This document shows, piece after piece, positions 35,939-44,210 of a stretch of 44,210 bases of DNA. The position numbers were made by a program, and so were the translations under genes. Numbering within the stretch: the stretch's first letter is position 1; each line of letters starts with the position of its first letter. The stretch spans positions 1 to 44,210 of the forward strand of contig NVXL01000214.1 of the NCBI GenBank assembly GCA_002746115.1, written 5' to 3'. The notes below the pieces were generated by a model that made no database searches, was not told the DNA's origin, and saw only the letters and a list, made by a program, of their open reading frames with translations. This DNA is from Alteromonadaceae bacterium. Lineage in GTDB: Bacteria > Pseudomonadota > Gammaproteobacteria > Pseudomonadales > Cellvibrionaceae.

Positions 35939-36787
35939 CTAGTTAATAATTCGTACAAGCAACTCTAGCGAGCTAATTTTAAGGCGCATGCCATCGATTA
36001 GATCGGTATCATCCAAACGACGGTTACCCAACCACAAGCCATTCGTGGAGCCATCATCAGTATAAGACCATCGACCTTGCTCAAAAGTGAAAACACCGTG
36101 CCTTTTGGAAACGCAGGGCTTATCCAAAATAATGCCGTTATCGGAGCCCCGCCCGAAATGCCAGTTTTTCTGCTTGTGACTAGTGTGCAACGTACGTACA
36201 ACAGGCAGGTTCTCCTCCACAAAAAAGATGAGTGCCATGCCTGGTATGCCCTTTAAAGAGCGGGCGAACTGCGCAGTAAATTTGTCAATTGCTTGGCGCC
36301 TTTTACTTTCCTGTGCACCAACTGCGGTAGTGGGTTCCGTACTGTCAAAGTCAGACCAGCCGACTGGCAACGGAAAGACCTGAAGCAGACTAGTGGCATC
36401 AGTGTCGTCGTCTTCATCTTCGTCTTCATCGATAATCATTGAGCCAGCACCCTGCGCGCCTAGATTGATAGGGCTCATCACCATCGTTGTGCCAGCATTA
36501 TCTTTCAATTGAACGCTGAAGGTCTCGTCAGAAAATTTAAGGATATCTCCGACTTTAGCAAGTGTCGCACCATGAACTTGATTGTTATTGATGAAGGTTC
36601 CATTAGTCGAATGCAAATCTTCCACTTGCACACCGCCATCCCGCTCAATCGCCCGAGCATGCTCACGAGAAGGATGGCCAAGTTCTACCTGAATGTCGCA
36701 ATTGGCGCTACGTCCAACCAGCAGAGAGTAACTCTCCATGGGGAACTCTCGGCCATCGCGCACACGCTTTAGCATAAATTTATTCAT
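35939..36787 (-). CDS. Protein with two FHA domains
   Basis: A 282-residue cytoplasmic protein. An N-terminal FHA domain (about 20-75: LLVGRSANCDIQ, HPSREHARA, DLHSTNGTFINN) and a C-terminal one (about 200-270: WHFGRGSDNGIIL, CVSKRHGVF, DDGSTNGLWLGNRRL) both keep the GR, SxxH and STNG residues used to bind phosphothreonine. Between them is a very acidic stretch (IIDEDEDEDDDTD) and about 60 further residues of no known domain. No kinase, phosphatase or secretion gene lies next to it, so its phosphoprotein partner is not indicated. It is followed directly by yceH. Confidence 0.9.
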   Translation of the reverse strand: MNKFMLKRVRDGREFPMESYSLLVGRSANCDIQVELGHPSREHARAIERDGGVQVEDLHSTNGTFINNNQVHGATLAKVGDILKFSDETFSVQLKDNAGTTMVMSPINLGAQGAGSMIIDEDEDEDDDTDATSLLQVFPLPVGWSDFDSTEPTTAVGAQESKRRQAIDKFTAQFARSLKGIPGMALIFFVEENLPVVRTLHTSHKQKNWHFGRGSDNGIILDKPCVSKRHGVFTFEQGRWSYTDDGSTNGLWLGNRRLDDTDLIDGMRLKISSLELLVRIIN

Positions 36788-37028
36788 CGTACAGCCACGC
36801 TTGTTGTTATCTACATCCGCCTACTAATTTTAGACCCCCTGCAAGCATTAATGTAATTAATTTTGAGGCGCTGACTGTTTAAAAATACGGCAATCTGCTT
36901 GCATAAAAAGCTATGTTTATGTACAGTGTTTTTACACACAGTGGTTTGTGCCGGACAAGCTAGCTCGATTTACTGTAGCTATACCCGAAGGTCGTTTCTC
37001 TACAATCAAATATTACGAGGTTTTTGAA

Positions 37029-37247
37029 ATGCAAAAACTTACCAGTATTGCCTCAGGTACACGCGTACTCTCCCCGGGAGGACGCCCACTAGTTGTAGAT
37101 GCGGTGTTTGTGCCAAAGCACGACGCAAGCAACGGTCGACGTGTCCCATCCCGGTTTCGTCACCTCAGCCGTAAACTTGTAGTGTTCGCGGATGGCTCAA
37201 TGGCGCCTTTAGCTGAGATCAAAGCTTACTACCAAGCTGCGGGTTAA
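37029..37247 (+). CDS. 72-residue protein of unknown function
   Basis: A short basic protein, MQKLTSIASGTRVLSPGG to AEIKAYYQAAG, that I do not recognise. It is predicted to be mostly beta strands (TRVLSP, LVVDAVFVP, LVVFADGSM) with a basic segment RRVPSRFRHLSRK in the middle. The ATG at 37029 has ACGAGG eight bases upstream, which supports real translation and excludes the longer frame from 36948. It lies alone on the plus strand between two minus-strand operons. A single-stranded nucleic-acid or ribosome-binding role could be imagined from the charge, but nothing proves it. Confidence 0.65.
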   Translation: MQKLTSIASGTRVLSPGGRPLVVDAVFVPKHDASNGRRVPSRFRHLSRKLVVFADGSMAPLAEIKAYYQAAG

Positions 37248-37261
37248 TGGTTCAAAAAAAA

Positions 37262-38200
37262 CTATTCGACAGCCGCCCCGGAGCGCCAACGATCAATACA
37301 TACGGCAAGAATAATGACAGCGCCTGTAATCAAGCGTTTGATCGGTTCTGTAACCCCTAGCTGTGCAAGGCCATTTTGCAAGACCGAGATAATCAAAACA
37401 CCGATAAATGCTCCAATGATTGAGCCGCGCCCTCCCATCAAACTCGTGCCACCGATCACCGCTGCGGCGATTGCTGCCAACTCAAGCCCCATTCCTGCAT
37501 TAGGGTCGGCTGAACCAAGATAAGCAGTATTCATTAAACCTGCGACACCCGCAAGCCCGCCGGAAATTACCAATACCGACATCATATACGGCTTAATATC
37601 AATACCCGAAATTCGCGCCGCTTTTGCATTCGTCCCTATCGCAACAAGATATCGACCAAACACAGTACGAGTCAGCAGCAAGTGCGCCACCAGCACCAAG
37701 CCTATTGCAAACAGAAAAGACGCTGAAACACCAATGTATGGTAAGGGCAAAGCTAGCTTTTGAATATTCGCACCGATATATACGGTTTGGGAATTAGTGG
37801 TTAAATAAGCCATGCCCCTTGCCGCTTCAAGCATTCCAAGTGTGACAATAAACACTGGCAATCCACAGTATCCCCCCAACCAACCACTCAACGTGCCAGC
37901 TAGAAGTCCTGCAGCAACCCCCATTAACCCCGCGATGGGCAACGGCAAGTCTAAGAGCGTACTGGCAATCCCGATGACTCCTCCACTTAAGGCTGCCACA
38001 GAGCCAACAGACAGATCTATGCCACCGCTAATCAGCACCAAAGTCATTCCTATGGTTACGACGGTCAAGGCCGGTAGCTGGTTAAGCAAAGTAGAGAAAG
38101 TCGAGAAAGAGAAGAAATTATTCGCCGTAAAACTAAAAAAAACAACCAACAGCAACAAGGAGATAAATATAAAGTACTGCTCTAATATGCGCCGTAACAT
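37262..38200 (-). CDS. Sugar ABC transporter permease, RbsC family
   Basis: A 312-residue inner-membrane protein with about nine to ten hydrophobic segments. GGIDLSVGSVAALSGGVIG and the EAA-like loop GTNAKAARISGIDI that contacts the ATPase are typical of ribose/galactose-type permeases (CUT2 class). MGGRGSIIGAFIGVLIISVL is a further signature. It has a strong AAGGAG ribosome site and lies 73 bases after the ATPase gene. The substrate cannot be told from sequence alone. Confidence 0.93.
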   Translation of the reverse strand: MLRRILEQYFIFISLLLLVVFFSFTANNFFSFSTFSTLLNQLPALTVVTIGMTLVLISGGIDLSVGSVAALSGGVIGIASTLLDLPLPIAGLMGVAAGLLAGTLSGWLGGYCGLPVFIVTLGMLEAARGMAYLTTNSQTVYIGANIQKLALPLPYIGVSASFLFAIGLVLVAHLLLTRTVFGRYLVAIGTNAKAARISGIDIKPYMMSVLVISGGLAGVAGLMNTAYLGSADPNAGMGLELAAIAAAVIGGTSLMGGRGSIIGAFIGVLIISVLQNGLAQLGVTEPIKRLITGAVIILAVCIDRWRSGAAVE

Positions 38201-38273
38201 GACGTTAACTCCTTAAAAAATTAAACTAGGCAAGCATGCTTTGCGCATCACGACTTATTATGGCAACCCAGGT

Positions 38274-39812
38274 TTATGACAAGCTGGTATGTGCACTAAA
38301 TGCTGCCGCTAACAAAGCTTCTTGTGACCATTCGTCACGATCAAAAACACCCACCAACTTACGATCAGACAGAACCAAAATACGATCACACAAAGTCATC
38401 AATTCATCCAACTCACTTGATACCACCATCATCGATGTACCCATATCACGTAAGTTTAACAGTTGATCATAAATATTCTGTTTCGCACCCACGTCAACAC
38501 CGCGAGTAGGTTCATCCAAGAGAATGACGCTCGCCTCACTATGTATCCACCTTCCAATAAGCAGCTTTTGTTGATTGCCACCGCTAAGCCGGTCAATCGT
38601 TTGCTTAACATCGTCACACTTAACCAAGAGCCTATCAATCAAGGATTGGGTACATTCCCGCTCTCGATCAGATAGCAACCAACCCCAAGCATTGGAGATT
38701 TTCTGCAAGCCCGTAATTGTGCCATTCATTGCAAGGCTTTGCTGGGTGAAAATACCCTGGGTTTTACGATCCTCCGCAACAAAACCAATACCGTGCTTAA
38801 CGGCTTGATGAGGAGCATTAATAGCAATTTCTTCTTCGCCGTCAATCAAAGTAACCCCACCGCTAGATTTAGCACTTAAACCATACACAGCCGCAAGCAG
38901 TTCCGAGCGCCCTGCTCCAGCAAGCCCGGCAATGCCTAGAACCTCCCCCTCAAAACAAGTGAAGCTAATTGGGTGGGGCAGATCGGCCGTCGTGAGGTTT
39001 TTAACCTTTAATCGCGGCTTGCGCTCTACAAATTCGCGTCGCTCATGAGAACACGTCTCCGACTTATCAGTTAAACCATTTGATTGAAGCGCTTTACCCG
39101 ACATTCCTGAAATCAAGGTATCTGTCGTTAAGGCCGAAGACTCACTGGTAGATACAATTACGCCATCGCGTAGGATCGACACCCGGTCACAAAGGTTCAA
39201 TACATCATCTAAACGATGAGAAACATACAGAACAAGGCAACCCGTGAGTGCACGCTCACGTATAAGCGCATGCACCTGCCCCACTTGATGATTACTTAAA
39301 GCCGCAGTTGGTTCGTCGAGGATCAATATCCGAGAAGGAAGCGCCAAGGCCTTCGCAAGCTCTACTAATTGTTTTTGCGCCAAACTCAACTCGCTCAACG
39401 GAGTATTTGGTTCAAGCTGATCCAAACCAACAAGCGCCTGTAATTCTTTAGAGCGACGATAGATCTCAGGGTAATCTAATAACAAGGTACGTTTGGGAAG
39501 CGCACGAATAAGAATATTCTCGGCAATACTCAGATTCTCGATCAAACTGAGTTCTTGCGCAGCCAAGGAGAAACCACTTTGCATAGCATTTTGCATATTC
39601 GACGGAGAATAGAGTTTACCGTCGACATACAGTTCACCACAATCTCGCGGGAGCAAACCCGACAAGATGTTAATCAAGGTCGACTTCCCCGCACCGTTCT
39701 CGCCCACTAAACCATGGATTTCTCCAGAACCAAGCTGCAAGTCAATATCCCGTAATACCGACGAGGCAAAAGATTTGCCAAGACCTCGGATTTCAAGACG
39801 AGTAGCCGTCAC
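38274..39812 (-). CDS. Sugar ABC transporter ATP-binding protein, RbsA family (tandem ATPase)
   Basis: A 512-residue protein with two ABC modules. The first has Walker A GENGAGKSTL (37-46), signature LSLAQKQLVELAKAL and Walker B ILILDEPTAALS. The second has a degenerate Walker A (GLAGAGRSELL), signature LSGGNQQKLLIGRW and Walker B VILLDEPTRGVDVG. This asymmetry is normal for the CUT2 class. Its GTG start overlaps the stop of the binding-protein gene by four bases (GTGA). Confidence 0.95.
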   Translation of the reverse strand: MTATRLEIRGLGKSFASSVLRDIDLQLGSGEIHGLVGENGAGKSTLINILSGLLPRDCGELYVDGKLYSPSNMQNAMQSGFSLAAQELSLIENLSIAENILIRALPKRTLLLDYPEIYRRSKELQALVGLDQLEPNTPLSELSLAQKQLVELAKALALPSRILILDEPTAALSNHQVGQVHALIRERALTGCLVLYVSHRLDDVLNLCDRVSILRDGVIVSTSESSALTTDTLISGMSGKALQSNGLTDKSETCSHERREFVERKPRLKVKNLTTADLPHPISFTCFEGEVLGIAGLAGAGRSELLAAVYGLSAKSSGGVTLIDGEEEIAINAPHQAVKHGIGFVAEDRKTQGIFTQQSLAMNGTITGLQKISNAWGWLLSDRERECTQSLIDRLLVKCDDVKQTIDRLSGGNQQKLLIGRWIHSEASVILLDEPTRGVDVGAKQNIYDQLLNLRDMGTSMMVVSSELDELMTLCDRILVLSDRKLVGVFDRDEWSQEALLAAAFSAHTSLS

Positions 39813-40786
39813 TCAGCCTCAGCTCCATACCGCTCGCTAAGCAAGCCCTCTGCAGTAACAATATCCACAGGTGTTTGACGGTCACCGCTACCCGGTTCGC
39901 CATCAAGCACTTTAACCGCAAACTCAATGCCAAAAACGGCAAACTTATCGCCATACTGCTCAGCCGTCGCCATGATCGAGCCATTTTGTAACAATGGGCG
40001 AATTGCGGAAATATTATCAAAGCCCGCAAGAGCAATTTCATGGTCTAACTGAGCCATATTAATGGCCGACGCTGCCCCTAAAGCCATATTGTCGTTTGCG
40101 GCAAAAATGACATTAATATTCGGGTTTTGAGACAAGATGGCAGAAGTGATCTGAGCCGCTTTGGTCTGATCCCATTGGGCACTTTGCAGCGCGACAACTT
40201 TAGCGCCTGCCTCCTCGGCGGCAAGCTCAAAACCAATACGACGTTCGATGGAGTTATAAGCTGTAGGGATGCCCTCTAATATGGCGACCTCAGTGCCTAT
40301 AGGGTAATTTTTTAACACAAAATCGCCTACTTTTTTAGCTCCATCCCGATTACTCGGGCCGATAAAAGGAATATTTAAGCCAAATTCGGCCAACACCTGT
40401 GCGTCTAAGCGGTTATCGATATTCACAACGGTAATGCCCGCATTTACTGCCCGTGCAAGCGCTGGCACCAAGGCTTTAGAGTCGGCAGGGCAAATCACTA
40501 TAGCGTTCACGCCCATGGCAATCATTTGATCCACTAAGGCTACCTGCTGCGCAAGGTCGCTTTCGTTTTTAATGCCATTAACAATTAGATCGTATATTTC
40601 GGGGTTTTTACTGTGATGTGATTTTGCACTTTCCGCCATATTGACAAAAAACTCATTTGCCAGCGACTTCATAATCAGCGCGACTTTGGGCTTTGAAGAG
40701 GAGGCATCGCCAGCCGCTTGTTCGCCCTCACAGGCGAGAATAAATAGAGAGAATAACGACAGAAAAATCATTCTAATTAGAGTCAT
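39809..40786 (-). CDS. Sugar ABC transporter substrate-binding lipoprotein, RbsB family
   Basis: A 325-residue periplasmic binding protein of the ribose/galactose fold (VALIMKSLANEFFVNMAES, GVNAIVICPADSKAL, FAANDNMALGA, ALAGFDN). The N terminus MTLIRMIFLSLFSLFILAC ends in a lipobox with Cys19, followed by Glu and a Ser/Ala-rich linker. It should be lipid-anchored, which is uncommon for such proteins in Gram-negative bacteria, where they usually float free. It is the first gene of the SBP-ATPase-permease operon. No sugar kinase or isomerase gene is near to suggest the ligand. Confidence 0.92.
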   Translation of the reverse strand: MTLIRMIFLSLFSLFILACEGEQAAGDASSSKPKVALIMKSLANEFFVNMAESAKSHHSKNPEIYDLIVNGIKNESDLAQQVALVDQMIAMGVNAIVICPADSKALVPALARAVNAGITVVNIDNRLDAQVLAEFGLNIPFIGPSNRDGAKKVGDFVLKNYPIGTEVAILEGIPTAYNSIERRIGFELAAEEAGAKVVALQSAQWDQTKAAQITSAILSQNPNINVIFAANDNMALGAASAINMAQLDHEIALAGFDNISAIRPLLQNGSIMATAEQYGDKFAVFGIEFAVKVLDGEPGSGDRQTPVDIVTAEGLLSERYGAEAE

Positions 40787-40919
40787 ACAGTAGACCTTCT
40801 TTCTTTACCTTAGGCGTTTAAAACTATAATTATTTTAATTTACGGCCAGCTCTAATTTTTTGTTTTATTTACCTAGCGAACCTTACAAACCTGACAAAAC
40901 AAACCACCAAAAAATCACC

Positions 40920-40951
40920 AAAAAAAAGCAGCCTATATTTAGCTGCCTTTT
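40920..40951 (-). terminator. Intrinsic terminator of the ygiQ gene
   Basis: On the minus strand AAAAGGCAGC pairs with GCTGCTTTTT (one G-U pair) around an 8-9 base loop, followed by an uninterrupted run of eight U. It ends about 18 bases after the stop at 40969. Confidence 0.9.
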
Positions 40952-40968
40952 CAAAAAACACTCGTAGT

Positions 40969-43209
40969 TTAACGCTTACCTGAGGGAGCTCCAGAACGCC
41001 CTTTAAATGGTACTCGGCTCTTGAGAGATCGGGCAGCGGGTATTTGTTGCTGACGCTTATCCCCGCGAGCAGGCCTTACCGTAGTCGCCCGTCTCGCAGC
41101 TCCTCTTGCTCCCCGTGGCTGATGACGAGGCGGCACAATTGATTTATCAGCGTTACCAATCAAATCCTCTCTACCCATTTTTTTGAGTGCGTCACGCAAA
41201 ACATCCCAATTATCAGGGTCATGGTAGCGCAAGAAAGCTTTGTGCAATCGACGTTGCTCAAGACTTTTTGCACTAAACATTTTTTTGGATTTATAGGTAA
41301 TCCTTTTCAGCGGATTCCGACCAGAATGATACATCGCCGTCGCTAGCGACATGGGCGATGGATAAAAAGTCTGCACCTGATCAATTTGGAAGTTATGGCT
41401 TTTCAACCACTGCGCCAAATTTAGCATATCCTCATTTTCACACCCAGGATGAGCCGCAATAAAATAAGGGATTAGGTACTGCTTTTTACCTGCTTGCTTA
41501 GAGTATTTATAGAACATACGCTCAAACTCTTCGTAAGCGTCAATACCTGGTTTCATCATTTTAGAGAGCGTTTCAGGCGCACTGTGCTCAGGTGCAATTT
41601 TTAAATAACCGCCAACATGATGAGTAACTAATTCTTTAACGTACTCTGGATCTCTGATCGCAAGATCGTATCTCAAACCCGAGGCAATCGACACGGTATG
41701 TATACCGGGCAAATTTCTCGCTTTACGATAAAGCTGAGTCGTCGCGCTATGATCTGTCTTTAAATTTTTACAGATTTCAGGAAAAACACAACTTAACTTG
41801 CGGCATGAGGCCTGAATATCGTCGTCTTTACAATTGAGGTGGTACATATTCGAGGTCGGGCCACCTAAGTCAGAAATTGCACCAGTAAAACCCGGCACCT
41901 TGTCCTTGATGTCTTCAATCTCTTTCAGTACCGACTCTTCGGAACGGCTCTGAATAACTCGGCCTTCATGTTCGGTAATCGAGCAAAAAGTACAACCGCC
42001 AAAGCATCCTCGCATAATATTGACCGAGGTTTTAATCATGTCATATGCGGGTATTTTTTGCCCTTCGTACTGCGGATGCGCTATGCGCTGATAAGGGAAG
42101 CCAAAGACATAATCCATTTCTTCCGTCGTTAAAGGAATAGGAGGCGTGTTCACCCAAATTTCTTTTTTGCCATGCTTTTGCACTAATATACGCGCATTGT
42201 GCGGGTTAGCTTCTTGGTGTAACACTCGCGATGCATGAGCGTAAAGCGCTGAGTCTTTAGAAACCTTTTCAAAGGAAGGTAAGCGAATACAGGTTTTCTC
42301 TGGTACTAGATCTTCCTCAAAGCGTCGTAGCGGCAACGGTACAATCCGAACGATTTGCTCTTGATCTGCATCTTTTTCGGCTGAAGCCTTGGTATTGCTA
42401 TCAGCTTTTTTTCCGCCCTTTTTATCATCCGTCGAGCATGACTTTTCGACTATGTATTCATAGGGGCTAGGAATCGCATCCAATTGCCCGGGCCAATCAA
42501 CACGAGAAGAATCCAACTCGGTGTAACCACCAGGAACCGAATCAATAACAACGGTTGTACCCAACAAATCAGTAATTTGATTAACCGCTTCGCCTGTTGC
42601 TAAACGATGGCTTAGATCCACAATTGCGCGCTCGGCATTACCATAAAGTAGAATATCGGCTGTGGAATCGATCAATACTGATCGTCGGACTTCATCACTC
42701 CAGTAATCGTATTGCGCAATTCGGCGTAAACTCGCCTCAATGCCACCAATCACCACGGGCACATCTTTCCAAGCTTCTTTACAGCGTTGACTATAAACAA
42801 TCACGGCACGGTCCGGGCGCTTCCCGCCTTCGCCACCGGGTGTATAGGCATCATCGCGACGTATGCGCAAATCGGCGGTATAACGGTTGATCAGCGAATC
42901 CATGTTGCCTGCGGTCACACCGAAATACAGATTCGGTTTACCTAGGACTTTAAAGGGCTCGGCGCTGCGCCAATCCGGCTGAGATATAATTCCCACCCGA
43001 AAACCATGGGATTCAAGTAATCGCCCCATGACGGCCATACCAAAACTTGGATGGTCAACGTAGGCATCACCGGAGACGATAATAATATCGCAGCTATCCC
43101 AGCCCAGAGTATCCATCTCGGCACGGGAAGTTGGTAAAAAAGGAGAAATACCGTAACATTCGGCCCAGTATTTGGTGTAAGAATCTAGCTTAGGTGCAGT
43201 TTTTGGCAT
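40969..43209 (-). CDS. YgiQ family radical SAM protein
   Basis: A 746-residue protein. An N-terminal domain ([21 protein letters not shown]) is followed by the radical-SAM core with CFGGCTFC giving Cys402, Cys406 and Cys409 for the [4Fe-4S] cluster that cleaves S-adenosylmethionine. [24 protein letters not shown] and [17 protein letters not shown] are characteristic of YgiQ. The last 60 residues are a basic, Arg/Pro-rich tail ([19 protein letters not shown]). A low-complexity Lys/Asp/Ala insert lies near 265-285. The substrate of the family is not known to me. It carries its own terminator. Confidence 0.92.
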   Translation of the reverse strand: MPKTAPKLDSYTKYWAECYGISPFLPTSRAEMDTLGWDSCDIIIVSGDAYVDHPSFGMAVMGRLLESHGFRVGIISQPDWRSAEPFKVLGKPNLYFGVTAGNMDSLINRYTADLRIRRDDAYTPGGEGGKRPDRAVIVYSQRCKEAWKDVPVVIGGIEASLRRIAQYDYWSDEVRRSVLIDSTADILLYGNAERAIVDLSHRLATGEAVNQITDLLGTTVVIDSVPGGYTELDSSRVDWPGQLDAIPSPYEYIVEKSCSTDDKKGGKKADSNTKASAEKDADQEQIVRIVPLPLRRFEEDLVPEKTCIRLPSFEKVSKDSALYAHASRVLHQEANPHNARILVQKHGKKEIWVNTPPIPLTTEEMDYVFGFPYQRIAHPQYEGQKIPAYDMIKTSVNIMRGCFGGCTFCSITEHEGRVIQSRSEESVLKEIEDIKDKVPGFTGAISDLGGPTSNMYHLNCKDDDIQASCRKLSCVFPEICKNLKTDHSATTQLYRKARNLPGIHTVSIASGLRYDLAIRDPEYVKELVTHHVGGYLKIAPEHSAPETLSKMMKPGIDAYEEFERMFYKYSKQAGKKQYLIPYFIAAHPGCENEDMLNLAQWLKSHNFQIDQVQTFYPSPMSLATAMYHSGRNPLKRITYKSKKMFSAKSLEQRRLHKAFLRYHDPDNWDVLRDALKKMGREDLIGNADKSIVPPRHQPRGARGAARRATTVRPARGDKRQQQIPAARSLKSRVPFKGRSGAPSGKR

Positions 43210-43291
43210 TAGTAATTTGGCGTTTTATAAAAAATAATGGACAATGGTAGCTTCTCCATGCACACCAAGCAATCTATTTAGAGAATCAACA

Positions 43292-44065
43292 ATGATAATA
43301 AGACTTTCAAAATTAGGCATTACCAGCTTTGTAATGCTGAGCTTTTTAAGCTTCAACACACAAGCATACGAAGCACCAAAGGCACGTAAAGCCCCTGTAA
43401 TAGACGGACAACCAGATGATTCCGCTTGGGCAAAGGCAAGCTGGCAAGCCCTAGATCAGCATATTCTAGGGGATATACCCCGAAGTGACGATTTTAGCGG
43501 ACGCTTTAAAGTCGTTTGGAATAAGCATCGAATTTTCATACTCGCGGAGATCGTTGACGACGTTATTATCGATCGCTACCCAGACCCATTAACTACCTAT
43601 TGGGACGACGATTGCCTAGAAATTTTTATTGACGAGGATCACTCCGGTGGCCTCCACCAATTCAGCTTTAATGCTTTTGCCTACCATATTGCACTCGATA
43701 ACCAAGCAATAGACATTGGCCCGAATAATGCCGACGGCAGTGCCAACTTCATTACACTTAACGACCATGTCAAAAGCGCCTGGCGGCGCAGCGTTACCGC
43801 TCCCAACAAGATCTATTGGGAAGTTGCTTTGGATATCTATGACGACCGCTTTACGCTAAGCCCAACCAAACATCAATCCCCAGTAAAACCTGTCAAGCTA
43901 AAGCAGGGCAAGGTAATGGGCTTTATGCTCGCCTACTGTGATAACGACGGCAGCGAAGAGCGCGAGCACTTCATGGGCTCTGAAAAAATAACCCCAGTGA
44001 ATGGCAATAAAAACTTAGGGTATATAGATGCTGGTGTTTTTGGCGAATTAAAACTGGTTAAATAG
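43292..44065 (+). CDS. Secreted CBM9-like carbohydrate-binding protein
   Basis: A 257-residue exported protein. A signal peptide (MIIRLSKLGITSFVMLSFLS, cleavage probably after NTQA, residue 25) precedes a beta-sandwich of the CBM9-like type found on xylanases and stand-alone sugar-binding proteins. Typical parts are APVIDGQPDDSAWAKASW, FKVVWNKHRIFILAEIVDD, TYWDDDCLEIFIDED and YWEVALDIYDD. MGFMLAYCDNDGSEEREHFM and GYIDAGVFGEL end the protein. No catalytic domain is attached. It starts 82 bases from the divergent ygiQ gene. The ATG at 43292 is chosen because it gives a clean signal peptide. Confidence 0.88.
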   Translation: MIIRLSKLGITSFVMLSFLSFNTQAYEAPKARKAPVIDGQPDDSAWAKASWQALDQHILGDIPRSDDFSGRFKVVWNKHRIFILAEIVDDVIIDRYPDPLTTYWDDDCLEIFIDEDHSGGLHQFSFNAFAYHIALDNQAIDIGPNNADGSANFITLNDHVKSAWRRSVTAPNKIYWEVALDIYDDRFTLSPTKHQSPVKPVKLKQGKVMGFMLAYCDNDGSEEREHFMGSEKITPVNGNKNLGYIDAGVFGELKLVK

Positions 44066-44081
44066 CTTCGAGAAAAATACG

Positions 44082-44141
44082 CAGTTTTTAACCAACTCAG
44101 TGCTTAGATAAAACAGTTTTTAACCGCACTTGTTTTTAACC
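44082..44141. repeat. Three copies of GTTTTTAACC
   Basis: GTTTTTAACC occurs at 44084-44093, 44116-44125 and 44132-44141, the first two preceded by CA. The spacings (32 and 16 bases) are multiples of 16. The third copy covers the stop of the minus-strand partial gene. The function is unknown. Confidence 0.6.
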
Positions 44142-44210
44142 AAAGTAGTACAAAACCGCAGCGCTCAAAACCAAAAGAAAGCATAAGCGCCATGGACGCC
44201 CTTTGCGCCG
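44136..44210 (-). CDS. C-terminal end of a membrane protein entering from the right edge
   Basis: The minus strand is open from the edge for 24 codons to a TAA at 44136-44138. The residues are a basic stretch (RRKGRPWR) followed by a hydrophobic run (LCFLLVLSAAVLYYFG), a positive-inside then membrane-helix pattern. This suggests the last helix of an inner-membrane protein. It is too short to identify. Confidence 0.4.
   Translation of the reverse strand, partial: RRKGRPWRLCFLLVLSAAVLYYFG

Noticed and set aside
44084-44141. GTTTTTAACC copies as a CRISPR array
   Set aside because: The units are only ten bases, the spacing is uneven (32 and 16), there are no spacers of normal length, and no cas genes are present.

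Overview
The window reads as chromosomal DNA of a Gram-negative gammaproteobacterium. The basis is a long lipid-synthesis and housekeeping cluster on the minus strand (yceD-rpmF-plsX-fabD-fabG-acpP-fabF-mltG-tmk-holB-pilZ-tatD) and a sulfur-assimilation block (pabB, thrH, cysH, cysB) whose content I recall from Pseudomonas and its relatives. DgkA, FldB, YajC, YceH and TatD fit the same group. A secreted CBM9-like protein and a sugar ABC transporter would suit a polysaccharide-using marine relative of Cellvibrio, Saccharophagus or Teredinibacter, but that placement is inference. I found no rRNA, tRNA, CRISPR array, insertion sequence or prophage.

Layout. 1-3805 (minus): a single 1151-residue protein that joins a complete molybdopterin oxidoreductase to a complete class V cysteine desulfurase, followed by a small Rieske ferredoxin cut by the window edge. 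This is the most unusual part of the window. 3996-9577: pabB, thrH, cysH, a small CxxC thioredoxin-like protein, cysB and a TauE/SafE permease, which is a sulfate-to-cysteine and folate-precursor neighbourhood with strong candidate operators and a perfect bidirectional terminator. 9582-13998 (minus): a universal stress protein, a cytosolic 5'-nucleotidase, an alanine/glycine:cation symporter, a D-cysteine desulfhydrase/ACC deaminase family enzyme, and a yajC that is not beside secD/secF. 14116-16138: two AraC-type regulators in tandem with almost the same DNA-binding end; one has lost or never had a sensor domain. 16394-19609: peroxiredoxin, malate dehydrogenase, dimeric dUTPase and TatD.

19724-29932: pilZ, holB, tmk, mltG, fabF, acpP, fabG, fabD, plsX, rpmF and yceD run on the minus strand. 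A divergent rluA-type gene sits between tmk and holB, and maf/yceF diverges from yceD. The usual pabC between fabF and mltG is missing. 29956-36787: dgkA, fldB, a GGDEF diguanylate cyclase, the GTPase ylqF, a chemotaxis receptor, yceH and a double-FHA protein. 37029-44210: a 72-residue unknown protein, a ribose-type ABC transporter whose binding protein is a predicted lipoprotein, the radical-SAM protein YgiQ, a secreted CBM9-like protein, and the last 24 codons of a membrane protein that enters from beyond the right edge.

How the genes fit together. CysB would respond to sulfur supply and control cysH and possibly the permease beside it. CysH makes sulfite for cysteine synthesis. The cysteine desulfurase half of the fusion and the D-cysteine desulfhydrase both take sulfur back from cysteine. 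The fusion suggests persulfide sulfur delivered within the polypeptide to, or used by, a Mo centre, with the Rieske protein as electron partner. That is a hypothesis from domain order, not an established function.
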